The notes under the pieces were generated by a model that saw nothing but the letters and a program-made list of their open reading frames with translations, was not told where the DNA came from and ran no database searches. Of a DNA stretch of 64,000 nt, positions 1 through 8,415 are shown in pieces. Made by a program: the position numbers and the translations under genes. Every line of letters starts with the position of its first letter. Within the stretch, counting starts at the first letter, position 1. Origin of the DNA: Flavobacteriales bacterium (GTDB taxonomy: Bacteria > Bacteroidota > Bacteroidia > Flavobacteriales > Weeksellaceae); the NCBI GenBank assembly GCA_020635515.1, contig JACJZS010000002.1, positions 1,102,001-1,166,000 on the forward strand, written 5' to 3'.

Positions 1-1308
1 AATTTGTTTGGCTCTTTCTTTTAGGTCATTTAAATCATGTTCCGATATTATAGACTTTTCGCCTACATTCCATACCATTTCTGCATGTTTTTGAATGGCT
101 TTTTTATATGCTTGGTTAGTTGCAAAGTTATCGATAGTAATGAGTGATTCCATAAGTCGAATGATTATTGACGGCATTCCATTAGAGAACTGTCGTATTT
201 GATTAAAAGCTTCGTCTAGAATCCCTTTATAATCAAGCATATCAGCGATTATTTTCAACTCATTTTTGTCGTTATACCTGTATTTTTTTGGTAATTTTAC
301 TTTTGTCATGTAGCACATCATGGAGGTAAGGTTGTCGATACAAGCAATTGCTGTATAAGGATCGTTGATTCCAGGGGATAAAGCACGTACCGCGATTTCT
401 ACTACTTGGTTAATATAAAACTCTAAATCTTGCTCTCTACTTCTACTGGTTTGTATTATTATTTGTTCTATTATTTCTTGAGGTATAGCTTCATCTAACG
501 TATCATTAGTATATATTTTTCCACAGTTTTGATTGGCAATAACATAATCTCCGCTTCTAAATTCAAGTTCAACTAAAATGTCATGATTAGAAGCAATGGT
601 AAGTATCTGATTATAGTCTATAAATTGTATATATCCGTTTTGATGGCAAGATATATTAATTGATTTTTTATATTTTTCTTTCTCTTTTTTTTCGTTTATA
701 TCTTGATTTTTAAATTCTTCTTCTTCTTCTCCTCCTTCATTTTTTATAGACAAACTTTCTTTTACATTTATAGTTAATGTGTTTAAAATATTTGCGATAA
801 TATTATCTGCTTGAATGCTAACCGCAATATTATGAATAAAGAAAATAAGCAGTATGATGTTTACAATCGTAGAAATCATAGCAAGTAAAATAGAAAAAGA
901 AGGAATATTAAAATCATTAGTATCCCTTATGGTATAAAGTATAATCAAACAATAAATGTACAGAGCAACATAATTACCAAGTACTATTTGATTTATGCGG
1001 ACATGCATAAAATTCTTGATTAATCTAGGTCCAAATTGACTAGAAGCCAATGTAAGAACCACTAAAGTAGCAGAAAAAACAGTTCCTGCTACTCCAATCA
1101 TTGCTCCTGATATAGTGGAAAGAATGAGTTTCGCTGAGTCGTAGTTTTGAATCAGTAATTTCTTTGAAAAATCATTTACATACTGAGTGAAATGATTCTC
1201 TATTTGAGGGAGAATAATCGCTAAAATAATTCCCAATAGGATTATAAATGTAGGAAGAAACCAAAACGTAGATTGTAGTTTCTTTATATAAAAAAGAATT
1301 TTTTCCAT
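1..1308 (-). CDS. DUF2254 membrane protein, 3' end cut by window edge
   Basis: The minus-strand frame from the ATG at 1308 stays open to base 1, so at least 436 residues are present and the C-terminus is missing. The N-terminal half has several hydrophobic segments. It carries the family stretch with MIGVAGTVFSATLVVLTLAS followed by SSQFGPRL, and a later RALSPGINDPYTA motif, both characteristic of the DUF2254 predicted membrane proteins. A lysine/glutamate-rich insertion lies between the membrane part and the C-terminal soluble part. The function of the family is unknown. The gene begins just after the dps terminator, so it is probably a separate transcription unit. Confidence 0.85.
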   Translation of the reverse strand, partial: MEKILFYIKKLQSTFWFLPTFIILLGIILAIILPQIENHFTQYVNDFSKKLLIQNYDSAKLILSTISGAMIGVAGTVFSATLVVLTLASSQFGPRLIKNFMHVRINQIVLGNYVALYIYCLIILYTIRDTNDFNIPSFSILLAMISTIVNIILLIFFIHNIAVSIQADNIIANILNTLTINVKESLSIKNEGGEEEEEFKNQDINEKKEKEKYKKSINISCHQNGYIQFIDYNQILTIASNHDILVELEFRSGDYVIANQNCGKIYTNDTLDEAIPQEIIEQIIIQTSRSREQDLEFYINQVVEIAVRALSPGINDPYTAIACIDNLTSMMCYMTKVKLPKKYRYNDKNELKIIADMLDYKGILDEAFNQIRQFSNGMPSIIIRLMESLITIDNFATNQAYKKAIQKHAEMVWNVGEKSIISEHDLNDLKERAKQI

Positions 1309-1325
1309 AGATTACTAAATTAAAA

Positions 1326-1355
1326 ATAAAAAACGAGGAAAAATAAATTTCCTCG
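1326..1355 (-). terminator. Rho-independent terminator of the mscS-dps unit
   Basis: A perfect 8-bp stem (CGAGGAAA at 1334-1341 with TTTCCTCG at 1348-1355) and 6-nt loop is followed, reading on the minus strand, by TTTTTTATTTT. It lies 35 nt after the dps stop codon and upstream of the DUF2254 start. Confidence 0.8.
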
Positions 1356-1390
1356 CTTCCTCTCATATAATCCTCGCCTTTTTCTCAAGG

Positions 1391-1825
1391 TTATTTTGTT
1401 GATGCAGTTAGCATCCAAAGTTTTTGTTCTGTTCTTTTTATATACGAAATCAGTAAATCTTCACTTGCAAGATCTCCTTCGTTAGATGCTTGTTTTGTAG
1501 CATCTTTGAGTAGAGAAATCAAAATTTTAAAATCGCTTATGGTTTCTTTTACCATTTCTTCTGATGATAAATCGTTTCCTACTTCTTTAATTTTAGATAC
1601 TTCTAAGTATTCTTTAAGTGTGCTGTACGGTTTTTCATCAAAAACACGAATTCTTTCTGCAATCTCATCAATTTGTAATTTTACTTGTTCGTATTCTTGC
1701 TCGAATATTTCATGTAATTCAAAAAAGTCAGGACCTTCTACATTCCAGTGAAAATTTCTTAATTTTTGATAATGTACATGGTAATTTGCAAGTATATTGT
1801 TTAATTCTGTTACTACTGAATTCAT
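1391..1825 (-). CDS. dps: Dps-type ferritin-like DNA protection protein
   Basis: This 144-residue protein belongs to the Dps family, whose dodecamers oxidise and store iron with hydrogen peroxide and shield DNA in starvation or oxidative stress. The ferroxidase ligands are all visible with family spacing: H26 in NFHWNV, H38, E42, D53 and E57. The length is slightly short of E. coli Dps because it lacks the lysine-rich N-terminal tail, so direct DNA binding may be weak. It follows the MscS gene by 11 nt on the same strand and ends before a strong terminator, suggesting a two-gene stress unit. Confidence 0.93.
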   Translation of the reverse strand: MNSVVTELNNILANYHVHYQKLRNFHWNVEGPDFFELHEIFEQEYEQVKLQIDEIAERIRVFDEKPYSTLKEYLEVSKIKEVGNDLSSEEMVKETISDFKILISLLKDATKQASNEGDLASEDLLISYIKRTEQKLWMLTASTK

Positions 1826-1836
1826 AATTAATATTT

Positions 1837-2691
1837 TTAAGAGTTATTGATAATTGTCCTAATTGGGAATGGGATACTTATATTGTTTTTATCTAGAACT
1901 TCTTTTATTGTTTTGATTGCTTCGCTTTTTACTTGTAATGCGGTTAAATTTTCTGTAGCTTCTACCCAAAAGCGAACCATAAAGTTAATCGAGCTATCTG
2001 CAAATTCCGTGAAATAGAATTCAACTTTACCTTTATTTCCATCAGAGTGAAATTTAGCACTAATTGCTTCTTTGCACATTCTTTCTACAGCTTCGAGCGA
2101 TGATTCATAGCCAACTCCACAATGAATAGTAGCTCTTATTTTCTTTGTTAATCCGTAATTTTTGATAGGATTATCTAGAATCATTTTATTGGGAATGATG
2201 ACAATATTATTATCAGCTTCTTTTAGTTTGGTATTTCTAAGGTCTATATCTACAATTTCTCCTCCAAAACCATTGGTTTCTACCCAATCTCCAATTCGTA
2301 CTTCATCTTTTAAGGCAAGAAAAATCCCTGAGAATGTATTAGATAAAGTTCCTTGCAAAGCTAAACCAACAGCCAATCCTGTAATTCCTGCTCCTGCTAA
2401 TATAGATTTAAGAATGCCATCTAAGTTTAATACACTCAGAGATAGAACAAGGCCTAAAAGTATAATGCATATAGATGCGATATTTGAGGTTAATTCTCGT
2501 ATAGAAACTTTTCGTATGACTTTTTTTAGTGAGCGATTAAGGAAATTATTTAAATGTCTAGATAGCCATAAGAATACCGTAAACGTAATTAATGCAATAA
2601 TTAAGTTTGGCAAATTTAATATTACAGTATCTATCCAGCCAGAAAGTTTATTTAATAGCTTATTCCATGAAGATTCCACTTGATTTTGCAT
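1837..2691 (-). CDS. MscS-family small-conductance mechanosensitive channel
   Basis: At 284 residues this matches the size of the minimal MscS channel, which opens under membrane tension to release solutes on osmotic downshock. Two hydrophobic helices lie near residues 22-44 and 66-88. A third, glycine- and alanine-rich pore helix (about 93-125) contains GAGITGLAVGLALQG and is followed by the beta domain signature EVRIGDWVE. The C-terminal part has the mixed alpha/beta cytoplasmic vestibule pattern. A TAgaTTTG element lies just upstream (2714-2721). It is followed at 11 nt by dps, so both are probably transcribed together. Confidence 0.92.
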   Translation of the reverse strand: MQNQVESSWNKLLNKLSGWIDTVILNLPNLIIALITFTVFLWLSRHLNNFLNRSLKKVIRKVSIRELTSNIASICIILLGLVLSLSVLNLDGILKSILAGAGITGLAVGLALQGTLSNTFSGIFLALKDEVRIGDWVETNGFGGEIVDIDLRNTKLKEADNNIVIIPNKMILDNPIKNYGLTKKIRATIHCGVGYESSLEAVERMCKEAISAKFHSDGNKGKVEFYFTEFADSSINFMVRFWVEATENLTALQVKSEAIKTIKEVLDKNNISIPFPIRTIINNS

Positions 2692-2713
2692 ATACTCGAA
2701 CTTTATATGAAAG

Positions 2714-2721
2714 CAAATCTA
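2714..2721 (-). promoter_or_regulatory. -7 promoter element for mscS-dps
   Basis: Reading on the minus strand the sequence is TAGATTTG, matching the Bacteroidota -7 consensus TAnnTTTG, 22 nt before the mscS ATG. No TTG was found at the usual -33 spacing. Confidence 0.45.
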
Positions 2722-2806
2722 AAAAGAAAATTTAGAGTCTTTTATGAATAATGTTAATAAATTCTTATTGTAGTATTATTTTTTTTTAATGCTTGTACTA
2801 TGAGTT

Positions 2807-3253
2807 TTAAAAAATCATAAAACTTTCTTGCTCGTATATACTATTTTCTTTGTTAAAATTGAATAACAAATGCGTAATTCCATTGGTAAGTAGTATTTTT
2901 TGAGCTTTGATTATGGTATTGTATCGAGCGGATTGAAAGAAAGTTTCTTCAGTGATTTTTATATCAGGAGCTTTACATTCTATTAGTAAGTATGGAAAAT
3001 CTTTTTTAAGAATAAGAATGTCTATTCTTTTTATGGTTTTATTTAACTCAATTTTTTTTTCTAAGATAAAAGCAGATTTAGTATGGTTATGATATTCCAT
3101 AAAAAAATGAACAACGGTCTGCCTAACATATTCTTCGGGAGTTAAGAGAAGGTATTTTCTTCGGATTTCATCAAAAATATATACCTTTGAGTTTTCTTGT
3201 TTAAACTTTAAATTAGTAGGTTTAGGAAGATTTAATTTAGGAAGATCTATCAT
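2807..3253 (-). CDS. Orphan HsdR N-terminal-domain (PD-(D/E)xK-like) protein
   Basis: From the ATG at 3253 the product is 148 residues. It resembles the stand-alone 'type I restriction enzyme HsdR N-terminal domain' proteins common in Bacteroidota. The nuclease-like core is visible as D78 in the IKRIDIL strand and the E92-x-K94 pair in LIECKAP, preceded by the TPEEYVRQ helix typical of the family. An upstream ATG at 3277 would add eight residues but would overlap holA by 26 bp, so I prefer 3253, where the two divergent start codons share CATG. No HsdM or HsdS partner is present, so a complete restriction system is not indicated. The role is unknown. Confidence 0.8.
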   Translation of the reverse strand: MIDLPKLNLPKPTNLKFKQENSKVYIFDEIRRKYLLLTPEEYVRQTVVHFFMEYHNHTKSAFILEKKIELNKTIKRIDILILKKDFPYLLIECKAPDIKITEETFFQSARYNTIIKAQKILLTNGITHLLFNFNKENSIYEQESFMIF

Positions 3254-4271
3254 GAAAGAATACAGTTCACTTGTCAAAGATATAAAAAATAAAACGATAC
3301 TTCCTGTTTACTTTTTGCATGGAGAAGAATCTTTTTATATTGATTCACTTACGGATTTAATAGAACAAAGTGTTTTAACTGAAGAAGAAAAAGCGTTTAA
3401 TCAAATGGTAGTTTATGCAAAAGATGTAGAGATGAAAGAACTTGTTTCTATGTGTAAAGAGTTTCCAATGGCAAGCGAACATAAAGTGGTGATTGTAAAA
3501 GAAGCTCAAATCTACAAGCCAAATGATTGGGAATATTTTGAGAAATATATAGAAAATATTCAACCAACAACAGTTTTAGTCGTTAATCATAAATATAAAA
3601 AATTAGATAAGAGAAAAAAACTACATAAGTTACTAGCAAAACAAAATTGGATATACGAATCCAGTAAATTATATGAAAACCAAATTCCTTCTTGGATTAG
3701 TTCACATTGCAAGCAAATGAATCTTTCGATTGACCAAAAGTCGATAATGATGTTGATTGAATTTTTGGGAACAGAGCTATCAAAAATTGATAATGAGCTT
3801 AAAAAATTAAAAATAATTGTTTCCAAATCTGGAGAAGTAACTCCCGAAGTAATCGAAAAAAACATAGGAATTAGCAAGGATTACAATGTATTTGAACTTA
3901 CCAAGGCAGTAGGGAAACGAGAAGAGCTAAAATGTTATACCATAGTGGAATATTTTTCCAAGAATGAAAAAGAAAATCCAATGGTTTTGATTGTTGGACA
4001 GTTGTTTACGTACTTTTCTAATTTAATGTTGATTCATTGTTTAGATGAAAACTCTCCACAAACTATTTCTAAAGAATTAAAAATTAACTATTATTTTGCA
4101 AGTGATTACTTATTTGCTGCGAAAAATTACAAACTCAAAGAAATTACTAAAATACTTGAATTCATAAAAGAAGCTGATTTGAAATCAAAAGGTATTGGAA
4201 GTACGGGAATGACCACTCATGGAGAGCTTTTAAGAGAGTTGATTTTTAAAATTTTGAACAGTAGGAAATAG
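3252..4271 (+). CDS. holA: DNA polymerase III subunit delta
   Basis: This 339-residue protein is the clamp-loader delta subunit, which opens the beta sliding clamp as part of the delta-gamma/tau-delta' complex. It starts with the family pattern PVYFLHGEESFYID, a degenerate P-loop region that does not bind ATP. The helical collar domain occupies the last third (IGISKDYNVFELTKAVGKR onward). Length fits the family. The start codon overlaps that of the divergent HsdR_N gene. The DUF2400 gene follows after only 4 nt, so these two are probably cotranscribed. Confidence 0.93.
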   Translation: MKEYSSLVKDIKNKTILPVYFLHGEESFYIDSLTDLIEQSVLTEEEKAFNQMVVYAKDVEMKELVSMCKEFPMASEHKVVIVKEAQIYKPNDWEYFEKYIENIQPTTVLVVNHKYKKLDKRKKLHKLLAKQNWIYESSKLYENQIPSWISSHCKQMNLSIDQKSIMMLIEFLGTELSKIDNELKKLKIIVSKSGEVTPEVIEKNIGISKDYNVFELTKAVGKREELKCYTIVEYFSKNEKENPMVLIVGQLFTYFSNLMLIHCLDENSPQTISKELKINYYFASDYLFAAKNYKLKEITKILEFIKEADLKSKGIGSTGMTTHGELLRELIFKILNSRK

Positions 4272-4275
4272 TAGT

Positions 4276-5040
4276 ATGAATCAAGATGTCAAAGATTTTT
4301 TATTAGAGAAAGCACATTTGTATAATCATATTGATTTTATTGAAAATGACCCAATTCAAATTCCACATAAATTTGCAAAAAAAGAAGATATAGAAATTTC
4401 TGCATTTTTAACTTCTACAATTGCTTGGGGAAACCGTAAAAACATCATTCGTTCAGCAGAAAAAATGATGAATTATATGGATAATTCTCCTTTTCAATTT
4501 GTAATGGAACACAAAGAGTCGGATTTTAAGAAGATGCCTGAGTCGATTCATAGAACATTTAAGAAAGAAGATTTTGTTTATTTTATTCAATCGCTTAAAT
4601 CGTTATACAAAAAGCATGAAAGTTTGGAAAGTATTTTTTTGATAAAAACAGATAAATCAAATCAAAATCTAAAAGAAAATATTACAACTTTTTGGACTCA
4701 TTTTTTTAAATTGAATTATAACCAAAGAACAGAAAAGCATATTGGAAATCCAAACAAGAATTCTGCTTGTAAAAAAATAAACATGTTTCTGCGTTGGATG
4801 GTAAGAAAAGACAATAAAGGTGTTGATTTTGGCTTGTGGAATCGTATTCCTATGTCTATGCTTTCGTGTCCTCTTGATGTTCATTCGGGTAGAGTCGCAC
4901 GTGAATATGAAATATTAAAGCGTACACAAAATGATTGGAAAGCAGTTGAAGAATTAGATTATAATTTGCGAGAAATTAATTCAGAAGATCCTGTTCTTTT
5001 GGATTATGCTTTATTTGGGTTGGGAGTTTCTATGAAATAA
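4276..5040 (+). CDS. DUF2400 / TIGR02757 family protein
   Basis: This 254-residue protein matches the TIGR02757 (DUF2400) family, conserved in Bacteroidota and some other lineages and of unknown function. Visible family features are the EISAFLTSTIAWGNRKNI segment after the N-terminal PHKF, the RFLRWM-like MFLRWMVRKDNKGVDFG stretch, and the LDVHSGRVARE segment near the C-terminus. The tail DPVLLDYALFGLGV is also typical. It follows holA by 4 nt. No catalytic role can be assigned from sequence, although the helical pattern recalls helix-hairpin-helix DNA repair enzymes. Confidence 0.88.
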   Translation: MNQDVKDFLLEKAHLYNHIDFIENDPIQIPHKFAKKEDIEISAFLTSTIAWGNRKNIIRSAEKMMNYMDNSPFQFVMEHKESDFKKMPESIHRTFKKEDFVYFIQSLKSLYKKHESLESIFLIKTDKSNQNLKENITTFWTHFFKLNYNQRTEKHIGNPNKNSACKKINMFLRWMVRKDNKGVDFGLWNRIPMSMLSCPLDVHSGRVAREYEILKRTQNDWKAVEELDYNLREINSEDPVLLDYALFGLGVSMK

Positions 5041-5050
5041 AGTAAATTTG
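5020..5050 (+). promoter_or_regulatory. Promoter for manA
   Basis: TTG at 5020-5022, a 20-nt spacer and TAAATTTG at 5043-5050 match the Bacteroidota promoter (TTG, 17-23 nt, TAnnTTTG). It overlaps the end of the DUF2400 gene and lies 31 nt before the manA ATG. Confidence 0.65.
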
Positions 5051-5081
5051 TGTAAATTGCTAAAAAGTTGTTGAGTAAATA

Positions 5082-6074
5082 ATGAATAGAGAAGTTAGTT
5101 TGTATCCGCTGAAATTTGTACCAAGTTTTCATTACAGAATTTGGGGAGGAAATTCACTTAAAGATAAATTCAATAAAAAAATAACAAAAGAGAAAATAGG
5201 AGAAAGTTGGGAGATTTCTGATGTAGAGGAATTTGAAAGCATAGTTGCCGAAGGAGAACTTAAAGGGAAAACTCTGAAAGAATTAATTCAATTATACAAA
5301 GCAGACTTATTAGGAACATCGGTTTTTGAGCGTTATGGTATAAATTTTCCTGTTCTAGTTAAATTGATTGACACTGAAGAAAAACTATCAGTACAGGTTC
5401 ATCCTGATGATGACTTTGCAAAAAAACATCATGATTCATTTGGGAAAAATGAAATGTGGTATGTTTTAGATGTAAAAGAAGATTCAGAAATTACAATTGG
5501 ATTTAAAGAAGGTGTAACTAAAGAGATTTTTTTACAGCATTTAAAAAGCGAAACATTAGAAACCATTTTGCGAACTGTGAAACCAAAAATAGGAGATGTT
5601 TTTTTTATTCCAGCAGGAAGAGTTCATGCAATTGGTAAAAATATTGTACTAGCAGAAATTCAGCAAACGTCTGATATTACGTACAGGATATATGATTATA
5701 ATCGAATAGATAAAGATGGTAAAAAGAGAGAGTTGCATACCAATTTAGCAATTCAAGTAAGTGATTTTAATTATATAAGGGAGGTAAGTACGCGTTATGA
5801 AGATGATAAAAATAAATTGATAACGCTAGAAAACAATCCTTACTTTTTTGCACAGAAATTAATTTTAACGAAAAAAATAGATTTAGTATTTGATAATTCT
5901 TCATTTATTGTTTTGATGCAAATAAAAGGCGAATCAAAAATCACGTGTGATGAAAAAGTATATCTGCTAAATTTAGGTGAAACGATTTTGATTCCAGCAA
6001 AGAAAAGTCATTTTTCGATTGAGTCGCAGGCAGAGGTGGAGTTATTGGTAGTAAGAATGGGGAAAAGTCATTAA
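5082..6074 (+). CDS. manA: Class I mannose-6-phosphate isomerase
   Basis: This 330-residue cupin enzyme interconverts mannose 6-phosphate and fructose 6-phosphate, feeding GDP-mannose synthesis or mannose catabolism in the cytoplasm. Zinc-site residues are seen in SVQVHPDD (about residue 103-110) and in IPAGRVHAIG (about 175-184). Between them NEMWYVLD supplies the conserved glutamate region. The C-terminal second cupin is shorter, as in the bacterial short-form enzymes. It has its own promoter. Substrate could also extend to related sugar phosphates, but the family assignment is clear. Confidence 0.92.
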   Translation: MNREVSLYPLKFVPSFHYRIWGGNSLKDKFNKKITKEKIGESWEISDVEEFESIVAEGELKGKTLKELIQLYKADLLGTSVFERYGINFPVLVKLIDTEEKLSVQVHPDDDFAKKHHDSFGKNEMWYVLDVKEDSEITIGFKEGVTKEIFLQHLKSETLETILRTVKPKIGDVFFIPAGRVHAIGKNIVLAEIQQTSDITYRIYDYNRIDKDGKKRELHTNLAIQVSDFNYIREVSTRYEDDKNKLITLENNPYFFAQKLILTKKIDLVFDNSSFIVLMQIKGESKITCDEKVYLLNLGETILIPAKKSHFSIESQAEVELLVVRMGKSH

Positions 6075-6104
6075 TGTTAATTAGTGAATCTCTGTTTTTT
6101 TGGT

Positions 6105-6112
6105 TATTTTTG
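6105..6112 (+). promoter_or_regulatory. -7 promoter element for hppA
   Basis: TATTTTTG matches TAnnTTTG and lies 32 nt before the ATG at 6145. Its position argues against a more upstream start at 6100, which would place the promoter inside the gene. No TTG is seen at -33. Confidence 0.5.
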
Positions 6113-6144
6113 TTAATTATTATATTTTAAATAAAAATTTGAAA

Positions 6145-8415
6145 ATGGAACAGTATTATTTGTGGATTCCTGTGGTTTTATCGCTGGTAGGATTAGGTTT
6201 TATGATGTTAAAGTTTAGTTGGGTAAACAAACAGAATTCTGGAGAGGAAAAAATGAAAGTCATTGCAAAAAACATTCAAGATGGAGCAATGGCTTTTTTG
6301 CAGGCAGAATATCGCATTTTGGTCATCTTTGTGGTTATAGCATCTTTAGGATTGTTTTTCATTTCACAATACGTAGAAACTTCTCATTGGATGATAGTGG
6401 TGGCTTTTATAGTAGGAGCTTTTTTTTCTGCATTAGCAGGAAATATAGGAATGAGAGTAGCAACTCAAGCAAATGTAAGAACTACCGAGGCTGCTAAGAC
6501 GAGTTTACCGCAAGCACTTAAAGTTTCGTTTACAGGAGGAACGGTAATGGGACTTGGAGTAGCAGGACTTGCAGTATTGGGATTGAGTTTATTTTTTATA
6601 TTCTTTTTAAATCAGTTTTTAGGAGAAACAGATTCTTTTTACAATGATATGACCAAAGTGTTGGAAACTCTTGCAGGATTTTCTCTTGGAGCAGAATCAA
6701 TAGCACTTTTTGCTAGAGTAGGAGGAGGGATTTATACCAAGGCTGCAGATGTAGGAGCGGATTTAGTAGGAAAAGTAGAAGCTGGAATTCCAGAAGATGA
6801 CCCTAGAAACCCAGCAACAATCGCAGATAATGTAGGAGATAATGTAGGAGATGTAGCAGGAATGGGAGCAGATTTATTTGGTTCTTATGTGGCAACAGTT
6901 TTGGCTTCTATGGTATTAGGGAATTATATTATAAAAGATATGACGGAAGCAAGTGGAAGTCAGTTTACAGATGCATTTAATGGAATGGGGCCTATTTTAT
7001 TACCAATAGTTATAGCAGGTGTAGGAATTATAGCTTCTATAATAGGGACGTTCTTTATAAAAATAACTTCCAATGACGCTAAAGAGTCAAAAGTTCAAGG
7101 AGCATTAAACTTAGGGAATTATGTTGCACTTTTATTAACGGTAGTTGCTTGTTGGTTTTTGATTAATAAAATGCTTCCTGAAACCATATCTATGAAGTTT
7201 TTCGGAGAAGGAATAAAACAAGTTCCAAGTATAAATGTGTTTTATGCGACATTAGTTGGGTTGTCAGTTGGTTGGTTGATTTCAGCATTTACAGAATATT
7301 ATACAGCATTAGGTAAAAAACCAGTTATGTCGATTGTTCAAAATTCATCTACGGGAGCGGCGACTAATATAATTGCAGGTTTGGCAACAGGAATGAAATC
7401 TACATTCTCATCAGTACTTCTTTTTGCAGTTGCAATTTGGGGTTCTTATGAATTGGCAGGTTTTTATGGTGTTGCGATTGCAGCTTCGGCGATGATGGCA
7501 ACAACGGCTATGCAGTTAGCAATAGATGCTTTTGGACCTATTGCAGATAATGCAGGAGGAATTGCAGAAATGAGTGAATTACCAAAAGAAGTTAGACAGA
7601 GAACAGACGTGTTAGATTCTGTAGGAAATACAACGGCAGCAGTAGGAAAAGGGTTTGCAATTGCTTCGGCGGCACTTACAGCATTGGCTTTATTTGCGGC
7701 ATATGTTACTTTTACAGGAATAGAAGGAATTAATATTTTTAAAGCAGATGTTCTTGCGGCTCTATTTATAGGAGGAATGATTCCAGTAGTGTTTTCTGCA
7801 TTGGCAATGCAATCAGTGGGAAAGGCAGCAATGGATATGGTAAATGAAGTACGTCGTCAGTTTAGAGAAATTCCTGGTATACTAGAAGGTAAAGGACAAC
7901 CTGAATATGGGAAATGTGTGGATATTTCTACCAAAGCAGCATTACGAGAAATGATGCTTCCTGGTGCAATGACCATCGTAACTCCTGTAATCGTAGGTTT
8001 TGTAATGGGAGCAGAAGCATTAGGGGCGTATATGGCGGGTGTTGCAGTTTCTGGAGTTCTTTGGGCAATATTTCAAAATAATGCAGGAGGAGCTTGGGAT
8101 AATGCGAAAAAATCATTTGAAGCAGGTGTAGAAATTAATGGAGAAATGACGTATAAAGGTTCTGATTCTCATAAAGCAGCTGTAACAGGAGATACCGTAG
8201 GAGATCCATTTAAAGATACTTCGGGTCCATCAATGAATATTTTAATTAAACTTACTTGTTTGATTGGTTTGGTAATAGCTCCAATTTTAGGAAATCATAC
8301 TGTTGAGAAAGAAAATACTGCTGTAGAAAAAGAAATTAGAATTATTGAATCCAATGACGATGGTGTTATTGATTCTGAAACGATAATTATAGAAAGTGAA
8401 GAAAATGATGATTAG
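6145..8415 (+). CDS. hppA: Membrane-bound K+-dependent-type ion-pumping pyrophosphatase
   Basis: About 756 residues with around 16 hydrophobic helices form a membrane pyrophosphatase, which hydrolyses PPi to pump H+ or Na+ across the inner membrane. Diagnostic motifs are DVGADLVGK (near residue 202), DNVGDNVGDVAGMGADLFGS and DNAGGIAEMSEL. The GNTTAA motif (near residue 494) has alanine where K+-independent enzymes have lysine, so K+ dependence is predicted. I could not decide between H+ and Na+ transport by eye. The ATG at 6145 is preferred because it starts with MEQYYLWIPV, directly before the first helix. An acidic tail of about 40 residues extends the C-terminus. Its stop codon overlaps that of alkC. 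Confidence 0.95.
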   Translation: MEQYYLWIPVVLSLVGLGFMMLKFSWVNKQNSGEEKMKVIAKNIQDGAMAFLQAEYRILVIFVVIASLGLFFISQYVETSHWMIVVAFIVGAFFSALAGNIGMRVATQANVRTTEAAKTSLPQALKVSFTGGTVMGLGVAGLAVLGLSLFFIFFLNQFLGETDSFYNDMTKVLETLAGFSLGAESIALFARVGGGIYTKAADVGADLVGKVEAGIPEDDPRNPATIADNVGDNVGDVAGMGADLFGSYVATVLASMVLGNYIIKDMTEASGSQFTDAFNGMGPILLPIVIAGVGIIASIIGTFFIKITSNDAKESKVQGALNLGNYVALLLTVVACWFLINKMLPETISMKFFGEGIKQVPSINVFYATLVGLSVGWLISAFTEYYTALGKKPVMSIVQNSSTGAATNIIAGLATGMKSTFSSVLLFAVAIWGSYELAGFYGVAIAASAMMATTAMQLAIDAFGPIADNAGGIAEMSELPKEVRQRTDVLDSVGNTTAAVGKGFAIASAALTALALFAAYVTFTGIEGINIFKADVLAALFIGGMIPVVFSALAMQSVGKAAMDMVNEVRRQFREIPGILEGKGQPEYGKCVDISTKAALREMMLPGAMTIVTPVIVGFVMGAEALGAYMAGVAVSGVLWAIFQNNAGGAWDNAKKSFEAGVEINGEMTYKGSDSHKAAVTGDTVGDPFKDTSGPSMNILIKLTCLIGLVIAPILGNHTVEKENTAVEKEIRIIESNDDGVIDSETIIIESEENDD

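Noticed and set aside
2162..2683. Plus-strand open frame inside the MscS gene
   Set aside because: It is a reverse-strand shadow of a clear MscS gene with no recognisable domain; similar shadows within other genes were left out.
2807..3253. HsdR N-terminal domain as a sign of a type I restriction system
   Set aside because: Only 148 residues, no helicase domain, no HsdM or HsdS nearby; orphan proteins of this kind are common in Bacteroidota.
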